64,000 nt of DNA from Phymatolithon calcareum. Its lineage: Eukaryota > Rhodophyta > Florideophyceae > Hapalidiales. Shown here one piece after another: positions 11,662-23,385 of this stretch. The first letter of the stretch is position 1, and the number at the start of each line of letters is the position of its first letter. Below the pieces are notes generated by a model. That model searched no databases. It saw nothing but the letters and a program-made list of their open reading frames with translations, and had not been told where the DNA came from. The DNA is taken from NCBI GenBank assembly GCA_977006965.1, contig OZ345385.1, positions 496,001-560,000 on the forward strand, read 5' to 3'. The translations under genes were made by a program, and so were the position numbers.

Positions 11662-13586
11662 AACGTACTCAATTGAGGACCCAGTCCTCAAATGAGGACC
11701 GATTTAAAAGTCCAAAAAAGTTAGTAATCGAACGCAGAACGGATCATTCGCACTATTATTGGAGAGCAGAACTTGTATAGTGGGTGAGTAGTACTGCAAC
11801 TACCACCTTAAAATCTCTTCGTTCGGCGCTAGTAACAAAATTATAGTCGTCACCCGGAAAAACCGGACCTGTCATGCCTCGAGAAAAAGTTCGGCACCGC
11901 GTGGTCGGTACATCCATACACACAAAGGCAGCATCGGAGGCCGGTCTCGTAGAGTGCTCCAGACAATAGGGAGCCTTTTCCAAGTAAAAGAGGGTGAATG
12001 GTATGGTTCAGGAGGTACTGGAGGAAAACTCAATGGTCGCGCGAGCACATCACTTCGCGTAAAATGTGTCATAGTTAGGCGTTCGCCAAAGAAGACTAAC
12101 TTTAAGACAGTCAACCTGTTCAACGTCAAGATAAGGGACACTGACGATGGCATTGCAGAAGCTCACCATCTTGAACCGAGCCAACACCGGCAAAAACGCA
12201 GTACCATCCAGTACTGCTTACAGTACTCACCCTCGCTCATCTTCAATGCGAAACGCCAGTTTATTGTCCACAGTCGCAATCAGAAGCTCATCAGATAGAC
12301 ACACAAGCTTCGATAAAACCTTCATCATCTGTAAAGGCCCTCTTGCAGGCTCTCTCTCCTACGTCTTGAAGGGCTCTTGGGACCAAACATCGCAAAACGC
12401 ACTTGATGTCGTCGTGCCTGACCGCGAGCCGAATGCTGTCGCTTGCGGGGATCTACGGTACGAGCGCCAAGCTACAGGACCGACCTGGGGTTGAATTTCC
12501 TCTCAATTCTGGAGACTTCACACTCTTACCAGAGATATCTTATCAGTAAATGATAGTATTGGTCTTCATACGAATAAAGGTTGCGTCATGAAGATGCTTC
12601 CCCATGTTCACCTGCGAAAATTTTTGCTGCTCGGGCGTCTGCTAAACTGAGAATAATTGGAGAACAAGAGACTACAGTAGCAGAGCTGACTGATTTTTTT
12701 AGAATATTCGTCCTCATGGCAAGAGTTGAGCTCAGCCCCGAGAGCAATTTTTGGGGGGCAACAAGGCCAATGAAGTATCTCACCCCTCCTTCTTCTTCAA
12801 AGAATGGTATGCCGTTTGCTGAACAACTCCAGAGAATATCATTCACTGCGCAACCAAGTGAAACATGTAGTCTGCACAGCACCGCTGGTCCCTCGGTCAA
12901 GATTCTGTCGATGCCATATCTGACCCTTGAAAGCGCAATGTGCCTCCTTCGGACTTGATTTCCTTCCATGAGTCCATATCTTGTTGGTATGAGAGCGTAG
13001 GTCTCTAGCCGGAGAACAGTTGAGAGATACAGCACTCGAAGAATGGATGAAGTACGATAATCCTGCATCTTCAGCAAGTACGACTATAGTTCATAGTAGT
13101 CATCAAACTCTTCTGGCAATTTGCGTGATTGTTAGATCGCTTTTATTCTTTGGTGCCCATCCAGAGGGTCAGCAGCATGTGATGCAACGAAGTTATTGTC
13201 AAGTCTGTTCGATAACACATTTGCCACGCGCATTACTCGTCGACGTATAGTCGGTAAAGAACGTAAATTTTCAATCGGGAGCGGTGTTAGAACCTACTTA
13301 ACTCCCAAGAAAAAGAAAAGGAGGACTGGGGATGTCATTGTGACTACTTGTGCTGTTCAAAACAACTGCAGAGTTGGAAAATTCAAGACGACGACCCTCT
13401 TGTGCTCATACTGTAATACGCTTGAAAGAGCCACACTATATATTTGTGGTGCTTCTACTGGTAGGAACTGTTTCACTAGCATCGTTGAAGACATCCATGA
13501 GCTTGACGCTTTTGATGAGCCTGATAGTGAGTACCTTCGTTTCTAAGAATTAAATGTTTTTCAGTCCTCAATTGAGGAAAAAATCC

Positions 13587-13599
13587 CGGCACATAGACA
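13587..13599 (-). repeat. Right terminal inverted repeat of piggyBac-like copy 1
   Basis: CGGCACATAGACA followed by CTAG; reverse complement of the left end at 11649-11661. Confidence 0.8.
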
Positions 13600-13603
13600 C
13601 TAG

Positions 13604-15720
13604 AGATCTTGGTAATAGAGAATCTTCCTTTTGATACTATTGAACAAGAATCTTCCGCAAATTTCACAATTGCGACTCCAACAATTGAATCAAGACCTTC
13701 AAGGGAGTGATTGTACAATTGTTCGAACTCGTCGAACAGAGAATCACATCCACGATGAAATCTTGAGCCGTTGGTGCGCTAGGAGATTCTGCACGGACCT
13801 GTGGCGGTATTCATAGCTTTGGTGTGTTGGCTTGCTATTGCGTGTAGGTAGGCGACAAAGTCTAGAATGGACTTAACTTGTTCGTGGAGGAGGTGGCAAA
13901 GTTGACCTTTCTATCGGTTTCGCCAAGTGCTCGGATACAAGATGAGACAGATTCGGATACAAAGGGGGATGAAAAAGAATATGGCAAGAATCGAATTGCT
14001 CAGTACACGGAAGAGGTTCACGTTGCATACTTCAAACGCGTTCTTTCATATGAGTTGCGGCATCTTGGGCAACCTTTTTGGACAATGTCCTACTTCTTAC
14101 TTCAACTCCGGCACAAGATCGTGCTCTAGATATTAGCTTTGTTGTTCTAGTGATGTTTGTGATAGAAGCTTTGATATCCGCGGTTCGCGGCCAGCGTTCT
14201 GTACTGAGCGCCTCTGGGGGCAAGCTGGGATGCTTGAAGAGCTGTCTCTTGGAAAACTGAGGTGGTAAACGAAATTGAAATGTCGCAGCACATTCTTCTC
14301 CATTCTGCGTACAGCTTGGAAAGAATCACCAGCTATTTAAGTTTGTAGTGGTCATAAATATTCTCGCGGTGAAAACCTGCATGACACGGCGCAGATCAAT
14401 CAAAGAGTTTATCAGCTTTCGCGTGCTCAGAGTTGGAGAACCCTGCGAAGGTCAAGAATATCATTGTAATTGATTTCCGCGTCGACGTTAAAAATTCATT
14501 GCACGGCATGTGCACCTGCATGCTAAGCCGAGCTTGTTAACGGCCGGGTTGCTTTTGTGGGAAAGTTCAGGTCACTGAACTTTGCGAGAGCAAGATATTT
14601 ACAGGAAACTACAACAAAAGTCGACAGCAAGGGAACTTTCTCGTCATGGCGGTCATCAGAGAGAGTACCAACAGTGTATGTAGTCGATCTGTTGCACGAG
14701 CTGAAATTGCAGTGTTTTGTAGCGTACGTGTGGTACGTTTCGTGGACTCCGGCTAACTGTGAAGGGCTCTTCATAAAGGGCTCGTCGAAAAGGTGAACTT
14801 TCATACATGCTTTTATTCAATGACGCCACCTGGTTGATATTAAAGTTGGTAAAGATCGTCAGCAGTATTGATTGTCTTCGAAGGCATATTGTTGAGCTTG
14901 GTTAGCTTGGCATGCGGTGGTTCAGGGACGGTTGCAGGAGAGTTTCTGTGGATGTAGGTTGTCGGATTATATAGATTGCACACTTGGGTATTTGATCGAG
15001 TCGCGCAAACTTCAGACTTTACAGAGTTGTGTCTGATGACAGCCGAGCCAGAACATCATGGAGAAGAAGCAGGCATTTTGTTCACATTGCGCTCATATGT
15101 TGTTGAAAACCGAGTCTAAATACGACGCCGAGTAGCTGCCTGAGATGGTCGATCAGGTGTTCCTCTGAGTTGTGAAACGAGTCAAGGAGTAGAGGAAGAA
15201 CTTAGTGTTCAACGTATCCTGGGCATGTTTTCCGACTGCGCACTTTCCATTCTTCGCATTTTGAATCTCCATTAAAGCTATGCCGAGCAGCTTGGCGGTA
15301 GAGTGGGTCTCACCTTCCTGCTTCAGATGGGCAGTCACGTGCTCAGTAGCTTCCATCGTCCTCGGTTTTGAGTATCGCGACAGAGCTCTGGTAGGGTCAG
15401 CAAATTACAGTCATCTCAAAGACCGACCGGGCCACAAACCAAGAAAGCCAAGAATTCCGACGCGGGCGGCTCGCCCGCGTTGGCGGAAGTGCCCTCGCCG
15501 ATGAGGCTCGCGAATGCGCGCATTTTGGAGTAAGATTCTCAGAAATTGCGTGTCGTGATAGTGAGCGCGCCTATTGTTGCACCACCGTAGACTCCAGATC
15601 TCTCGATAACTTCGATGCCATCGCATCGTCGCCGCAGAAAATTGACGAATTCCCCAAAATCGAGGCGCCAAATGAAACAAACAGCTATCATAGCCGGTTC
15701 AAGCTCGTTTTCCTCGGGAA
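13604..15720. other. Intergenic, no gene recognised
   Basis: Short open frames on both strands (for example plus 13878-14129, minus 14523-14804, plus 15280-15504) without recognisable domains. A short GC-rich dyad containing GCGGGCGGCTCGCCCGC lies at about 15462-15478. Confidence 0.35.
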
Positions 15721-16500
15721 GTTGCTCCGCACACGAACCAAGCCAAGTGCCGCACAAAGCCGATCCCCGCGAGGGTTGCTGTAACCAGAGAAAGCTAGGC
15801 GTCCGCCAATAAATGCGTAATAAAAGACTGTTTTACCAGGAAGCAGGCGTACTGGAAGGAGCAACGCAGAAGCTTTCGTGACACCCATGCGAGGCTACGT
15901 TGTGTGTGTGAACCAACCGAGAAAAAGGCAGGATGCGGGAAGTGGAGAATACCTGCAAAACCGCACAGGGAGTCAGTCTCAAGAGTAGACCTGGAATACC
16001 GAGCAAGAGCTCGGTTTCGAGATAAGCGGTATGACGCTGCCCCAAAACTGTCTATAGTGACGATTTCAACGCCCTTAGTCGAAAACGTCTTACGCGAGTA
16101 CCACGCTGCGTGCCATGCGCGACTAATTTTCTTTGTTCAATTGCTCCGACTGCGAACCAATTCAAGTACCACGTAGAGCCGATCACCGCAAGGGGCTGCT
16201 GTAATCGGAGACCGCAAGGCGTCCGCCGACCAATGCGTCAAGAAAACTGCTTTACAAGTAAGCAGGCGTACTGGTAGAAGCAACGCAGGAGCTTTCGTAA
16301 CAGCTATGAGAGGATTCGTTGCGCGGATATATTGGCCGAGAAACGAGCACGGCGCCAGAAGTGGAGAAGCCCAGTGACATCGAGCAAGTATTCGGTATCA
16401 AGAAAACACCAAAAAACACTAGTGGTGTACCGCTGCCGCAAGATCGTGTGCAGTGACGATGTCAACGCCCTTACTCGAAAGCGAACTGTCAATGCACGGC
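15721..16500. repeat. Diverged tandem duplication, unit about 420 bp
   Basis: The segment starting TTGCTCCGC at 15722 recurs starting TTGCTCCGA at 16141. Matching order is kept throughout: GCCGATC, GCTGTAA, GGCGTCCGCC, AAGCAGGCGTACTGG, GCAACGCAG, AGCTTTCGT, GTGGAGAA, then TCAACGCCCTTA with TCGAAA. The two units differ by many substitutions and small indels, so the duplication is old. Unit 2 runs into the dispersed repeat at 16440-16720. No coding function was identified. Confidence 0.75.
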
Positions 16501-16720
16501 TTCTTGGAGAACTTCCCATGGGCTGTCAAGGAAAGCAACTCTACGATGACGAAGGCAATGAATACAGATGTAGACATGCTGCTAGCGTGGTCCGAAGATG
16601 GTGCGTAGGGATGTCAAGGGTCCGAAATTGCAAGAAGAGTCAGTATTTATACCTGCAACAAGCCTTCGATCTGGTGACCCTGAACGGCGCGATACAGGGC
16701 TGCACGTGATCGAAAGGGTT
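16440..16720 (+). repeat. Dispersed repeat, copy 2 (partner at 6780-7090)
   Basis: Homologous to 6780-7090 over most of its length. An open frame (within plus 16332-16709) reads YDDEGNEYRCRHAASVVRRW. The same frame in copy 1 is interrupted. The residues do not match a family I know. Confidence 0.65.
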
Positions 16721-17511
16721 CCGACGGCGGTTTGACAAGAGCATTCATATGTTGGAGCTGAGAAGCTGGGTTGGAGACCTTAGGGAACTCTGCGACTTAT
16801 CGTAGAGCTTTGAATACCGCATACTCTGAAACACGGAGATATGGACTTGTATACCGATAATTTCATGTACGAGTAAGATGTGGATCCTCCGAGCGTGAAG
16901 TTTATCCACTGGGAGTGTTTCTGTATTGAATTTCCGTTTTAGGACTACGTTTGAGCCTCTGATACTGAGCGTTTTATTGGAACAATCGCTTAAGCCATTG
17001 TGTACATAATATGCATCTGCACAAGCATCGTATGTACAGATGCCAAGCTCCCATTATTTCGGAAAAGTGCCGAGTATCAGTCGGCACCATATCTTGCACG
17101 TATGGTTCACAGGAAGAACAGGCACATATAGCTCGGGTCGTAATCAGTTTTTGCCCCCTGTCGTGTTAGATATTTTAAATTGGAGGAGAGGCAAGTTGCT
17201 GCTTCAAGAATTGATTGTTGACTCTAGTTCCAAAAATTATATCTACACTTGATGTTAAAGCCCTTCCTCGATCACGACAACAGGAATTGTAGACCTCATC
17301 GAACCTAAGCAGAATTCGTCAGAATTTCCATCTCTGACCTCAGCAAGTGCTGTCTTCTTCCAAACAACTGTGAGCATGTATTTTTCCTCTCGGAGCTTGT
17401 TGATGTCCGAGTTTTGTAAGATATCGTTGAATGAAGTGCTGTTCTGAGCTCTGAGAATCTCGACAGGCATTTCTTCAGGGCAGTCGGTACCGCGAACAAA
17501 GTCAGACTCCC
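16721..17511. other. Intergenic upstream of the 757-codon ORF
   Basis: AT-rich, with no recognised gene. It could hold the terminal repeat and promoter of the transposon coding for the downstream ORF, but I found no inverted-repeat partner beyond 19785. Confidence 0.3.
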
Positions 17512-19785
17512 ATGAATTATCAGAGCTCGTACGTCGATCTGTCAGGGAAAGACAGGTACATCCGATTCCTTTTCGATTTCTTCACCTACACGTCGCCGTC
17601 CGATTCTGTCACAGTCCAAGTTCCGGACCTGCCGGGAGACAATGAAGATGAACCTGCGACTAGTGACGCAGACGAAGTTACAATACGGCGAAGAAAAGCC
17701 GAGCTGCAAGCGATAAAGCGAAAACGAAGAGCTGCTTTAGCGGACAGAAAGCGACAAATGGAGCAATCGTGGAGGAACTGGCAGAAACCTTTGCTAAAAC
17801 CGGGGGATACTGTGGCCTTAATATGTCCGTGTGTTGACAACGATGAGGAGAGTAATGGTAGAGCTCCAGATGGAACTATTCTGACCAGTACAGACAATCT
17901 TTCGAGAATTCTACTCGTCAATCGATATTGGACAGAACAAGAGGAAAGGTGCACACACATTGTTTGGCTTCCAGGAGACAGCATACTCGAGCCCCTTTCT
18001 AGATGTACACATATACGCCCCGAAGACTTTCTCATGTACGTCCGTCCGCCCATTAGATCATCCTCAAGAGCGTATGTGTATGCGAAAGACGTAGTACTAC
18101 TTGATGAGAAGACAGGTGGGAGAGGACCGCAACGCTTTACCGCCGTAAGTAGCTTCGGCAAGTTGAGTACTGGGGAGCTCTATTGCGTGTATCGTTTCAT
18201 ACTTTTCTGGGATGGATTTGAAGTTCAGGACGGCAAGGAAGCATCTGGAGATGGAATCTATCTTCTGTGCATGAACCTTCCTACCAGTTCAAGTCGCACT
18301 CCTAATGACGTCCGCATTATCAGTTTAACTCCTCCTGGAGTTAAAAGTGATACTGTTTTGCGCGAGATTTCCGAGGATATTGTAAATGGCATGACAGAAG
18401 GGTTTTGGGACATCGACGCCAATGGACAGACAAGAAGAATTTTTGTGGACCTTTTAGGCTTCAGTGGCGATACACCAGCTTTAAACGACTTTCTTGATGT
18501 ACTGGGGCACAACGCTTGCGCCTGCTGTCATCTTTGTCGCTTTGTTCGTCGGCCGTCAACAATTACGGGCAGTATGTTCACAGCAGGATACATCCACGGC
18601 TCACGGGCAGCAATCGAACGCGGATTTTACCAGCAGCACACCGTGCGAGATTTTCAGCTTGGTGATGAGACGTGTCGTTTATTAGGTCTTAAATCGGATC
18701 CGGACAAGACCAGCCTCGTGCTTCAATATATGAGGACAGAAATTATTGAAACAAGATCAAGAATCCCGAAAACGAGTCTTGGATATCTAGTAGTTCCGTG
18801 CGCACTAGATACCTACAATGCGTGCTTAGTCGCGCCAGACCACCTTCTGAAAGGTCATCTTCGCGACTGCATCAATTTAAACCTCAATTATCTTCCGACT
18901 ACTGAGGTGAGACAGGTTTCCGAAGGGTTCATGATCGCAATGCTCCGGGAATGTGCATTGCCCACGCAATCCCGACTGGTTAAGCAGGATAAAAAGAACC
19001 CATATTGCATGACTATGTCAAAGCTCTATTCCTTGGGACTCGTTGCGTGCGAATCTTTGATCAAGGGTGAAGCGAGATGGAATGCGCCCGAAAGCGCTAT
19101 CGTATCCCAGGAAAAAGTAAGAGCTTCTATAACGCTTGTAGGCTCTATATGTTATATGATTTCAGAACTTTGGTTCAAGCCTACCTTGCACCGCGACAGC
19201 ACGCAAGATGTGGAGGCGTTCGAGGAAAATTATGGAAACTACTACCTTCTGAGAATACGCACAATTGTGGACGAACATATCAAGCTAGGGGAGGAGATCC
19301 GCAGCATGGACGATAATGATGCGCTTGAACTACAAGAATCTTCTATTACTGCAGCCCGTCGCTCCCATCTCAATCGTGTGCATGCACTTTGCGTTCTGGC
19401 CAGGCGCACAGTAGACAAGCCCAACGTTCACCGCTTGCGTGAGCTTATGCAGAGTAGCTTGCCAATGCTGGGGCATGTGTCAGACTTTGGAGAGCTTCCT
19501 CTCGAAAAGACTCATCAAGAATTGAAAAGGCCAGTCCGAGGATCGAACAAAAAGGGTGTACACTTGCAAGCTGTACAAAGCGCACTATTCGGACACTGGC
19601 ACGGTCGCCTCACCCTCTGTGCTTCTCTCTCAACGTCTAGAAGCCCTCGTGATGTTCTCGCTTGTGTTCGTCTCTTGGAAGGTCGAGAGGCCGTCATAAA
19701 TGTCAACGGAGTGGTTACTGAGAGCCATATACACAGTGTTCGTCGCTGTATTACTGAGTGTGTTGTCAAGGAGCTCTCTAACTAA
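17512..19785 (+). CDS. Transposase-like protein, CACTA/Plavaka-type (tentative), 757 codons, intact
   Basis: The longest intact frame in the window, starting ATG with no interruption. Residues 55-90 form a highly basic Arg/Lys/Glu-rich helix. A putative RNase-H-fold core follows: LFWDGFEV (residue about 230) would carry the first acidic residue, and FVDLLGFSGDTPALNDF (about 311) the second, leading into a cysteine cluster ACACCHLC (about 336). This order, a strand with D, then 'D-x-P-A/E' followed by a CxxC zinc site, is typical of CACTA/EnSpm and Plavaka-like transposases of fungi and protists. The C-terminal third contains GHVSDFGELPLEKTHQELKR, a conserved Glu-containing block in similar elements. 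Terminal repeats were not located. Being fully open, it is either recent or still under selection. The superfamily call is by motif order only. Confidence 0.6.
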   Translation: MNYQSSYVDLSGKDRYIRFLFDFFTYTSPSDSVTVQVPDLPGDNEDEPATSDADEVTIRRRKAELQAIKRKRRAALADRKRQMEQSWRNWQKPLLKPGDTVALICPCVDNDEESNGRAPDGTILTSTDNLSRILLVNRYWTEQEERCTHIVWLPGDSILEPLSRCTHIRPEDFLMYVRPPIRSSSRAYVYAKDVVLLDEKTGGRGPQRFTAVSSFGKLSTGELYCVYRFILFWDGFEVQDGKEASGDGIYLLCMNLPTSSSRTPNDVRIISLTPPGVKSDTVLREISEDIVNGMTEGFWDIDANGQTRRIFVDLLGFSGDTPALNDFLDVLGHNACACCHLCRFVRRPSTITGSMFTAGYIHGSRAAIERGFYQQHTVRDFQLGDETCRLLGLKSDPDKTSLVLQYMRTEIIETRSRIPKTSLGYLVVPCALDTYNACLVAPDHLLKGHLRDCINLNLNYLPTTEVRQVSEGFMIAMLRECALPTQSRLVKQDKKNPYCMTMSKLYSLGLVACESLIKGEARWNAPESAIVSQEKVRASITLVGSICYMISELWFKPTLHRDSTQDVEAFEENYGNYYLLRIRTIVDEHIKLGEEIRSMDDNDALELQESSITAARRSHLNRVHALCVLARRTVDKPNVHRLRELMQSSLPMLGHVSDFGELPLEKTHQELKRPVRGSNKKGVHLQAVQSALFGHWHGRLTLCASLSTSRSPRDVLACVRLLEGREAVINVNGVVTESHIHSVRRCITECVVKELSN

Positions 19786-20350
19786 GGCTGTTCTGTTCTT
19801 TCCAAGAGATTGATAGGATCGCAATTCTTTCGGTCTTGCTCTCTGGAGAAGGCTTTGAAACTACCCCTTGCACCAGATCCCCTCCCTCCGATACCTGTCG
19901 GGACAGATGCAGAGGCATTCAGACTTATTCGACGCGTTCAAGTCTCTGTGAGGACTAGTTGTGTGGTGAAATGCTCCAAAAAGATCATTTGGGCTGTTCC
20001 GTCTGCAATGCCGACGTCATCGATCAAGAGTGGAGACATTTTGGAAGACTGAGCATCCAGACTCGCACTCTCTATTTCTGATACAGACTAGCTCCATGGA
20101 TGATTCAATCCGTAGCAGCCGAGAAAATTTTCCCTCATTGTGGTGTGTGGAAATGTTTTTCTCCATTGAGCGCTTATGTGGCCAAAAAATGCATTTTGCC
20201 GCAGTGAGTCATTGTTTGACCATCTAACAGCAATCAGACCCGGATAAAAACATATGCAGAATCGCGCGAAACAGGAGACTTTGTCTAGCAGAGTTTGATA
20301 GCTCCGTGCGTCGCGTTCCAACACTTTATGACTACTCGTTTAACGAATAC
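19786..20350 (+). other. Possible broken second ORF of the same transposon
   Basis: Downstream of the 757-codon frame the plus strand continues to look protein-like in shifting frames, for example LGCSVCNADVIDQEWRHFG (about 20000) and YRLAPWMIQSVAAEKIFPHC (about 20090-20150). The C-x-x-C spacing suggests a small zinc-binding segment. Stops and frame changes prevent definition of a gene. It may be the 3' part of the transposon or an adjacent decayed gene. Confidence 0.3.
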
Positions 20351-21179
20351 ATTCTAGACCAGCCTCGTCAGGTCATTCATCATTCATCAACTTTGGGGCA
20401 TATAGATCGTTTCATACCTTTCACTAGACGTGCAGGTTTCCCTCCCCGTCAGGGATAGGCCATGTCACGATGAAATGCACGCTATATACAAGCTTAGGAA
20501 ATATCTAGATCATCATCTACATAAGTTTCATAGCGATCTGTGCTGAAATGTGCCCAACAGTTCGGGACAGTAAAGACTAATAGCCATCTTCTACGATCAT
20601 GTCGCCTAAATTTTCAGAACAGAGAGGGACAGTAAGTCTCATAGGAGAACGTGAACTTAAGCTTGGGACAGTAAAGACAAAAGGCCATCCACGCCGATAA
20701 CGTAGCCTCAGTTGGAGAAATTGGACACTATCCACGCCTTGGGCCTAAGGTGGCCATCATGCACGAAAGTCTCATTGTCATCAATTATGAAAATGTCAGG
20801 AGCTAGTTTCAGATACTACCATCATAGTACTGGAAATAGACCAATTGGTGCACATGGTGCTACGCCGAACTGGTCTCCAGCACAAGCAGCCAGACTCTTT
20901 TCTCAAGCACAAACTACGTCCCCTCCACATCTTATATCCCAGTGGAATTTCCATTCAGTTTCACGGCAAGTTTATACGCGGGCCGATTCTGTTTTCCGTA
21001 AACGGCAAGATTGTGAAGAGGGATGTTCGAGCGCCATTCTATATTGCCGGAAAAAAAGTTCAAAAGTTCCGTGAAAGGGCTATTGGCATGTTCGACCAAG
21101 AAAATCTGGCAGGCGCCAAATTTTCATCAAGTGTGGATACCGTAGCTCATTCAAAAAGGCGAAATGGGTAACTAGGAGA
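20351..21179. other. Intergenic with a short recurring GGGACAGTAAAGAC motif
   Basis: The word GGACAGTAAAGAC with following AGGCCATC-like text recurs at about 20571, 20633 (variant) and 20675, spaced about 50-60 bp apart, suggesting a small decayed tandem repeat. Plus-strand frames 20712-21074 and 20845-21171 show no known domain. Confidence 0.4.
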
Positions 21180-21836
21180 CTAGTTATCCTAGCCCCAGGC
21201 TGTGCCCGCCCAAGGCCTACACGTTGTCAGGAGACTACATTCTACGCAGACTCGGACAGAGATGGTTTCGGAAATGGTGCCGCTCCAACCATCGAGTGCA
21301 CTGCACCACCAGGATTTGTTCAGAATGGCGATGACTGTGACGACGGTTCGGCGAGCGTGGGACAAGCGACAACAAAATACTACAGGGACTCGGACGGTGA
21401 TGGGTATGGAAACAAAGACGATTCGAAAACAGCGTGCTCGAAACATACAGGATATGTTGAGAACGGCGATGACTGTGACGACAATATGACTGGAAAACAG
21501 CTTACTACATTCTACCAGGACGCAGACGGTGACGGGTATGGAGACAAAGACGATTCGAAAACAGCGTGCTCGAAACCAACAGGATATGTTGAGAATGACG
21601 GTGATTGTGACGGCAATATGGCGGGACAACAGCGTACGACATTCTACAGGGACGTGAACGGTGATGGGTATGGAGACAAAGACGATTCGAGAACAGCATG
21701 CTCCAAACCAACAGGATATGTTGAGAACGACGATGACTGTGACGACAATATGACGGGAAAGCAGCTTATTACATTCTACCGGGACGCAGACGGTGATGGG
21801 TATGGAGACAAAGACGATTCGAAAACAGTACATAAT
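21180..21836 (+). CDS. Calcium-binding-type (MopE/thrombospondin-3-like) repeat protein fragment
   Basis: A plus-strand frame (phase of 21231) encodes tandem 44-residue repeats. Each has DADGDGYGDKDDSKTACS, then KPTGYVENDDDCDDN and a linker. The repeat starts at about 21240, 21378, 21510, 21642 and 21774; the last three intervals are exactly 132 bp and the first is 138 bp. The alternating-Asp loop 'D-x-D-x-D-G-Y/F-G', one Cys and 'GYV-x-x-x-x-DCDD' matches the metal-binding repeats of bacterial secreted proteins (MopE-type) and resembles thrombospondin type 3 repeats. Such repeats bind calcium extracellularly. The frame continues upstream past 21180 to a stop at 21074 without a clear signal peptide. 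It ends just where non-repeat sequence begins (about 21826), so the gene is truncated at both ends. Confidence 0.65.
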
Positions 21837-21949
21837 CAATTTCTGATGAGGGCTGAATTACTTTTGCAATGCTTCGGGGCTACCATTTTACCCAGGTTCC
21901 TAGTTTTTCAGTAAGACATTCAGTATTTTCTACACGAATATTTATATAT

Positions 21950-23365
21950 ATATCGTTATACACTCAGTTAAACACGTTTAAATTTGTTAGCACTTGTTTA
22001 CACTACACTGCACTCATTTTTACCTGTTCAGACTCATTTAAAATCTTTTACTCAGTTTACATTTTTTTACGGCCGTTTACACTAACTTACAACCGATTAC
22101 GCACGTCTGCAGCAGCTTACACTTATGCACTCTTCGACCCTGAATGTGAAATTCTTCTACCGCTGTGGACCCCAGTGTCGCAAAATCTCAGTCTTGAGCT
22201 CAGTTTATTGCAGTGTACACCAATTTCAATCAGTTGCCAATAACAGTTAACCCACGTTTACACACGTCTACACCAGCTCAAAACAGCTTTTAAAGATGTA
22301 CATGAGTTTACACTCTTTTACACATGTTTACACCCGCTATGACCAGTTTACATTCATTTACACAAGTTCAGAGCCGCTTACGCATGTATAGATCAATTCA
22401 CGCTCATACACACCCGTTTACGGTCTGTTATACTTGTTCGCACTGCATTCCACTCATATGCACCAGTTCGACGCAGTTGAAGCTCATTTACACCTGTTCG
22501 TACTCACTTCCGCATGTTTACTGTCCTTTAGATTCTTGGACACCTGTAAACACCAGTTTGCACCATTTGGCACCTATTGACACAGGCTCAACATAGCTCA
22601 AAACAGTGCGCATAAGTTTCAGCTCTTATCACTCATTTCGACACGCATACGCTCCGTGACATCCGTGTACACTCGTTTACACCCTTTCTTACTGGTCTAC
22701 ACTTTTTTACAGCGGTTTTCGTCTGTTTACACCCGTTTACATCGGTTTACACTCCATTACATCCGATTACACGTCTTTACACCCGATGAAACCCGTTTCC
22801 ACACGATTACGCTCTTTTACAAGTGTTTACACCCGGTTACAAACGTTTACTTTCTTGTACACTCGTTTGCTTTTCTTCAAGCCCGTTTACACTCGTTTAC
22901 ACTCTTTACAACTCTTTTTCATTCCTGCACTCCCGTTTTCCCCGGTTTTACACTTCTTTGCACCAGTCCCACTCGTTTACACCCATTCACACATTTTTAC
23001 ACTCGTTTCCAACCGTTCACAACCGCTTACACGTTTACTCTCGTTTCCACGCGTTTTTACCACTTTAAAACGGTTGCACTCGTTCACTACCCTGTAAACT
23101 CATTTGCACTCGTTTCCACTCCATCACACACGTTAACACCCTTTTACACTTTTTTAAACTCATTTAGTCGCGTTTACACCCGTTTACACTCGTTTCAACA
23201 GGCTTACACGTTGCCCCAGTTTTTCTTTTTTGGCAAAATCTACACTCGTTCACACGTTTACACTCGTCTACACTTGTTTACAATTTTTTACACTCGTTTA
23301 CTCTCGTATACACCCATTTATAATCTTTTACTTTCGTATGCACTCTTGTACACTCGTGCTACCAT
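21950..23365. repeat. Degenerate 10-11-bp satellite, consensus near CGTTTACACTC
   Basis: About 1.4 kb is built almost wholly of variants of GTTTACAC followed by two or three bases (CCC, TCG, ACG and so on), giving a unit of 10-11 bp. Conservation is best between 22660 and 23340 and weakens toward 21950. The strand composition is strongly skewed (plus strand rich in T, C and A, poor in G). This keeps plus-strand frames free of stops and produces spurious ORFs of up to 237 codons reading VYTRLHSFT-like repeats. The array lies between the calcium-repeat ORF and the integrase remnant. Confidence 0.85.
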
Positions 23366-23385
23366 GTGAGGGCCGTTGTAGTGCT

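Larger units (their letters stand above)
11645..13603 (+). mobile_element. piggyBac-like DNA transposon, copy 1, defective
   Basis: The element is bounded by CTAG at 11645-11648 and 13600-13603, with inverted termini TGTCTATGTGCCG directly inside. Each end also has a subterminal palindrome containing CTCAATTGAG or a close variant (about 11668 and 13566). The interior holds a broken plus-strand transposase. From 12581 a frame reads TTVAELTDFFRIFVLMARVE, then FWG and a later loop, which is the N-terminal block of the piggyBac (DDE_Tnp_1_7) fold. At 13340-13530 a cysteine-rich tail with C-x-x-C pairs ends in HELDAFDEPDSE. Several frameshifts and stops separate these parts and the central DDE core appears largely missing. 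The same architecture and tail occur in copy 2 at 25019-26659. Confidence 0.75.
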
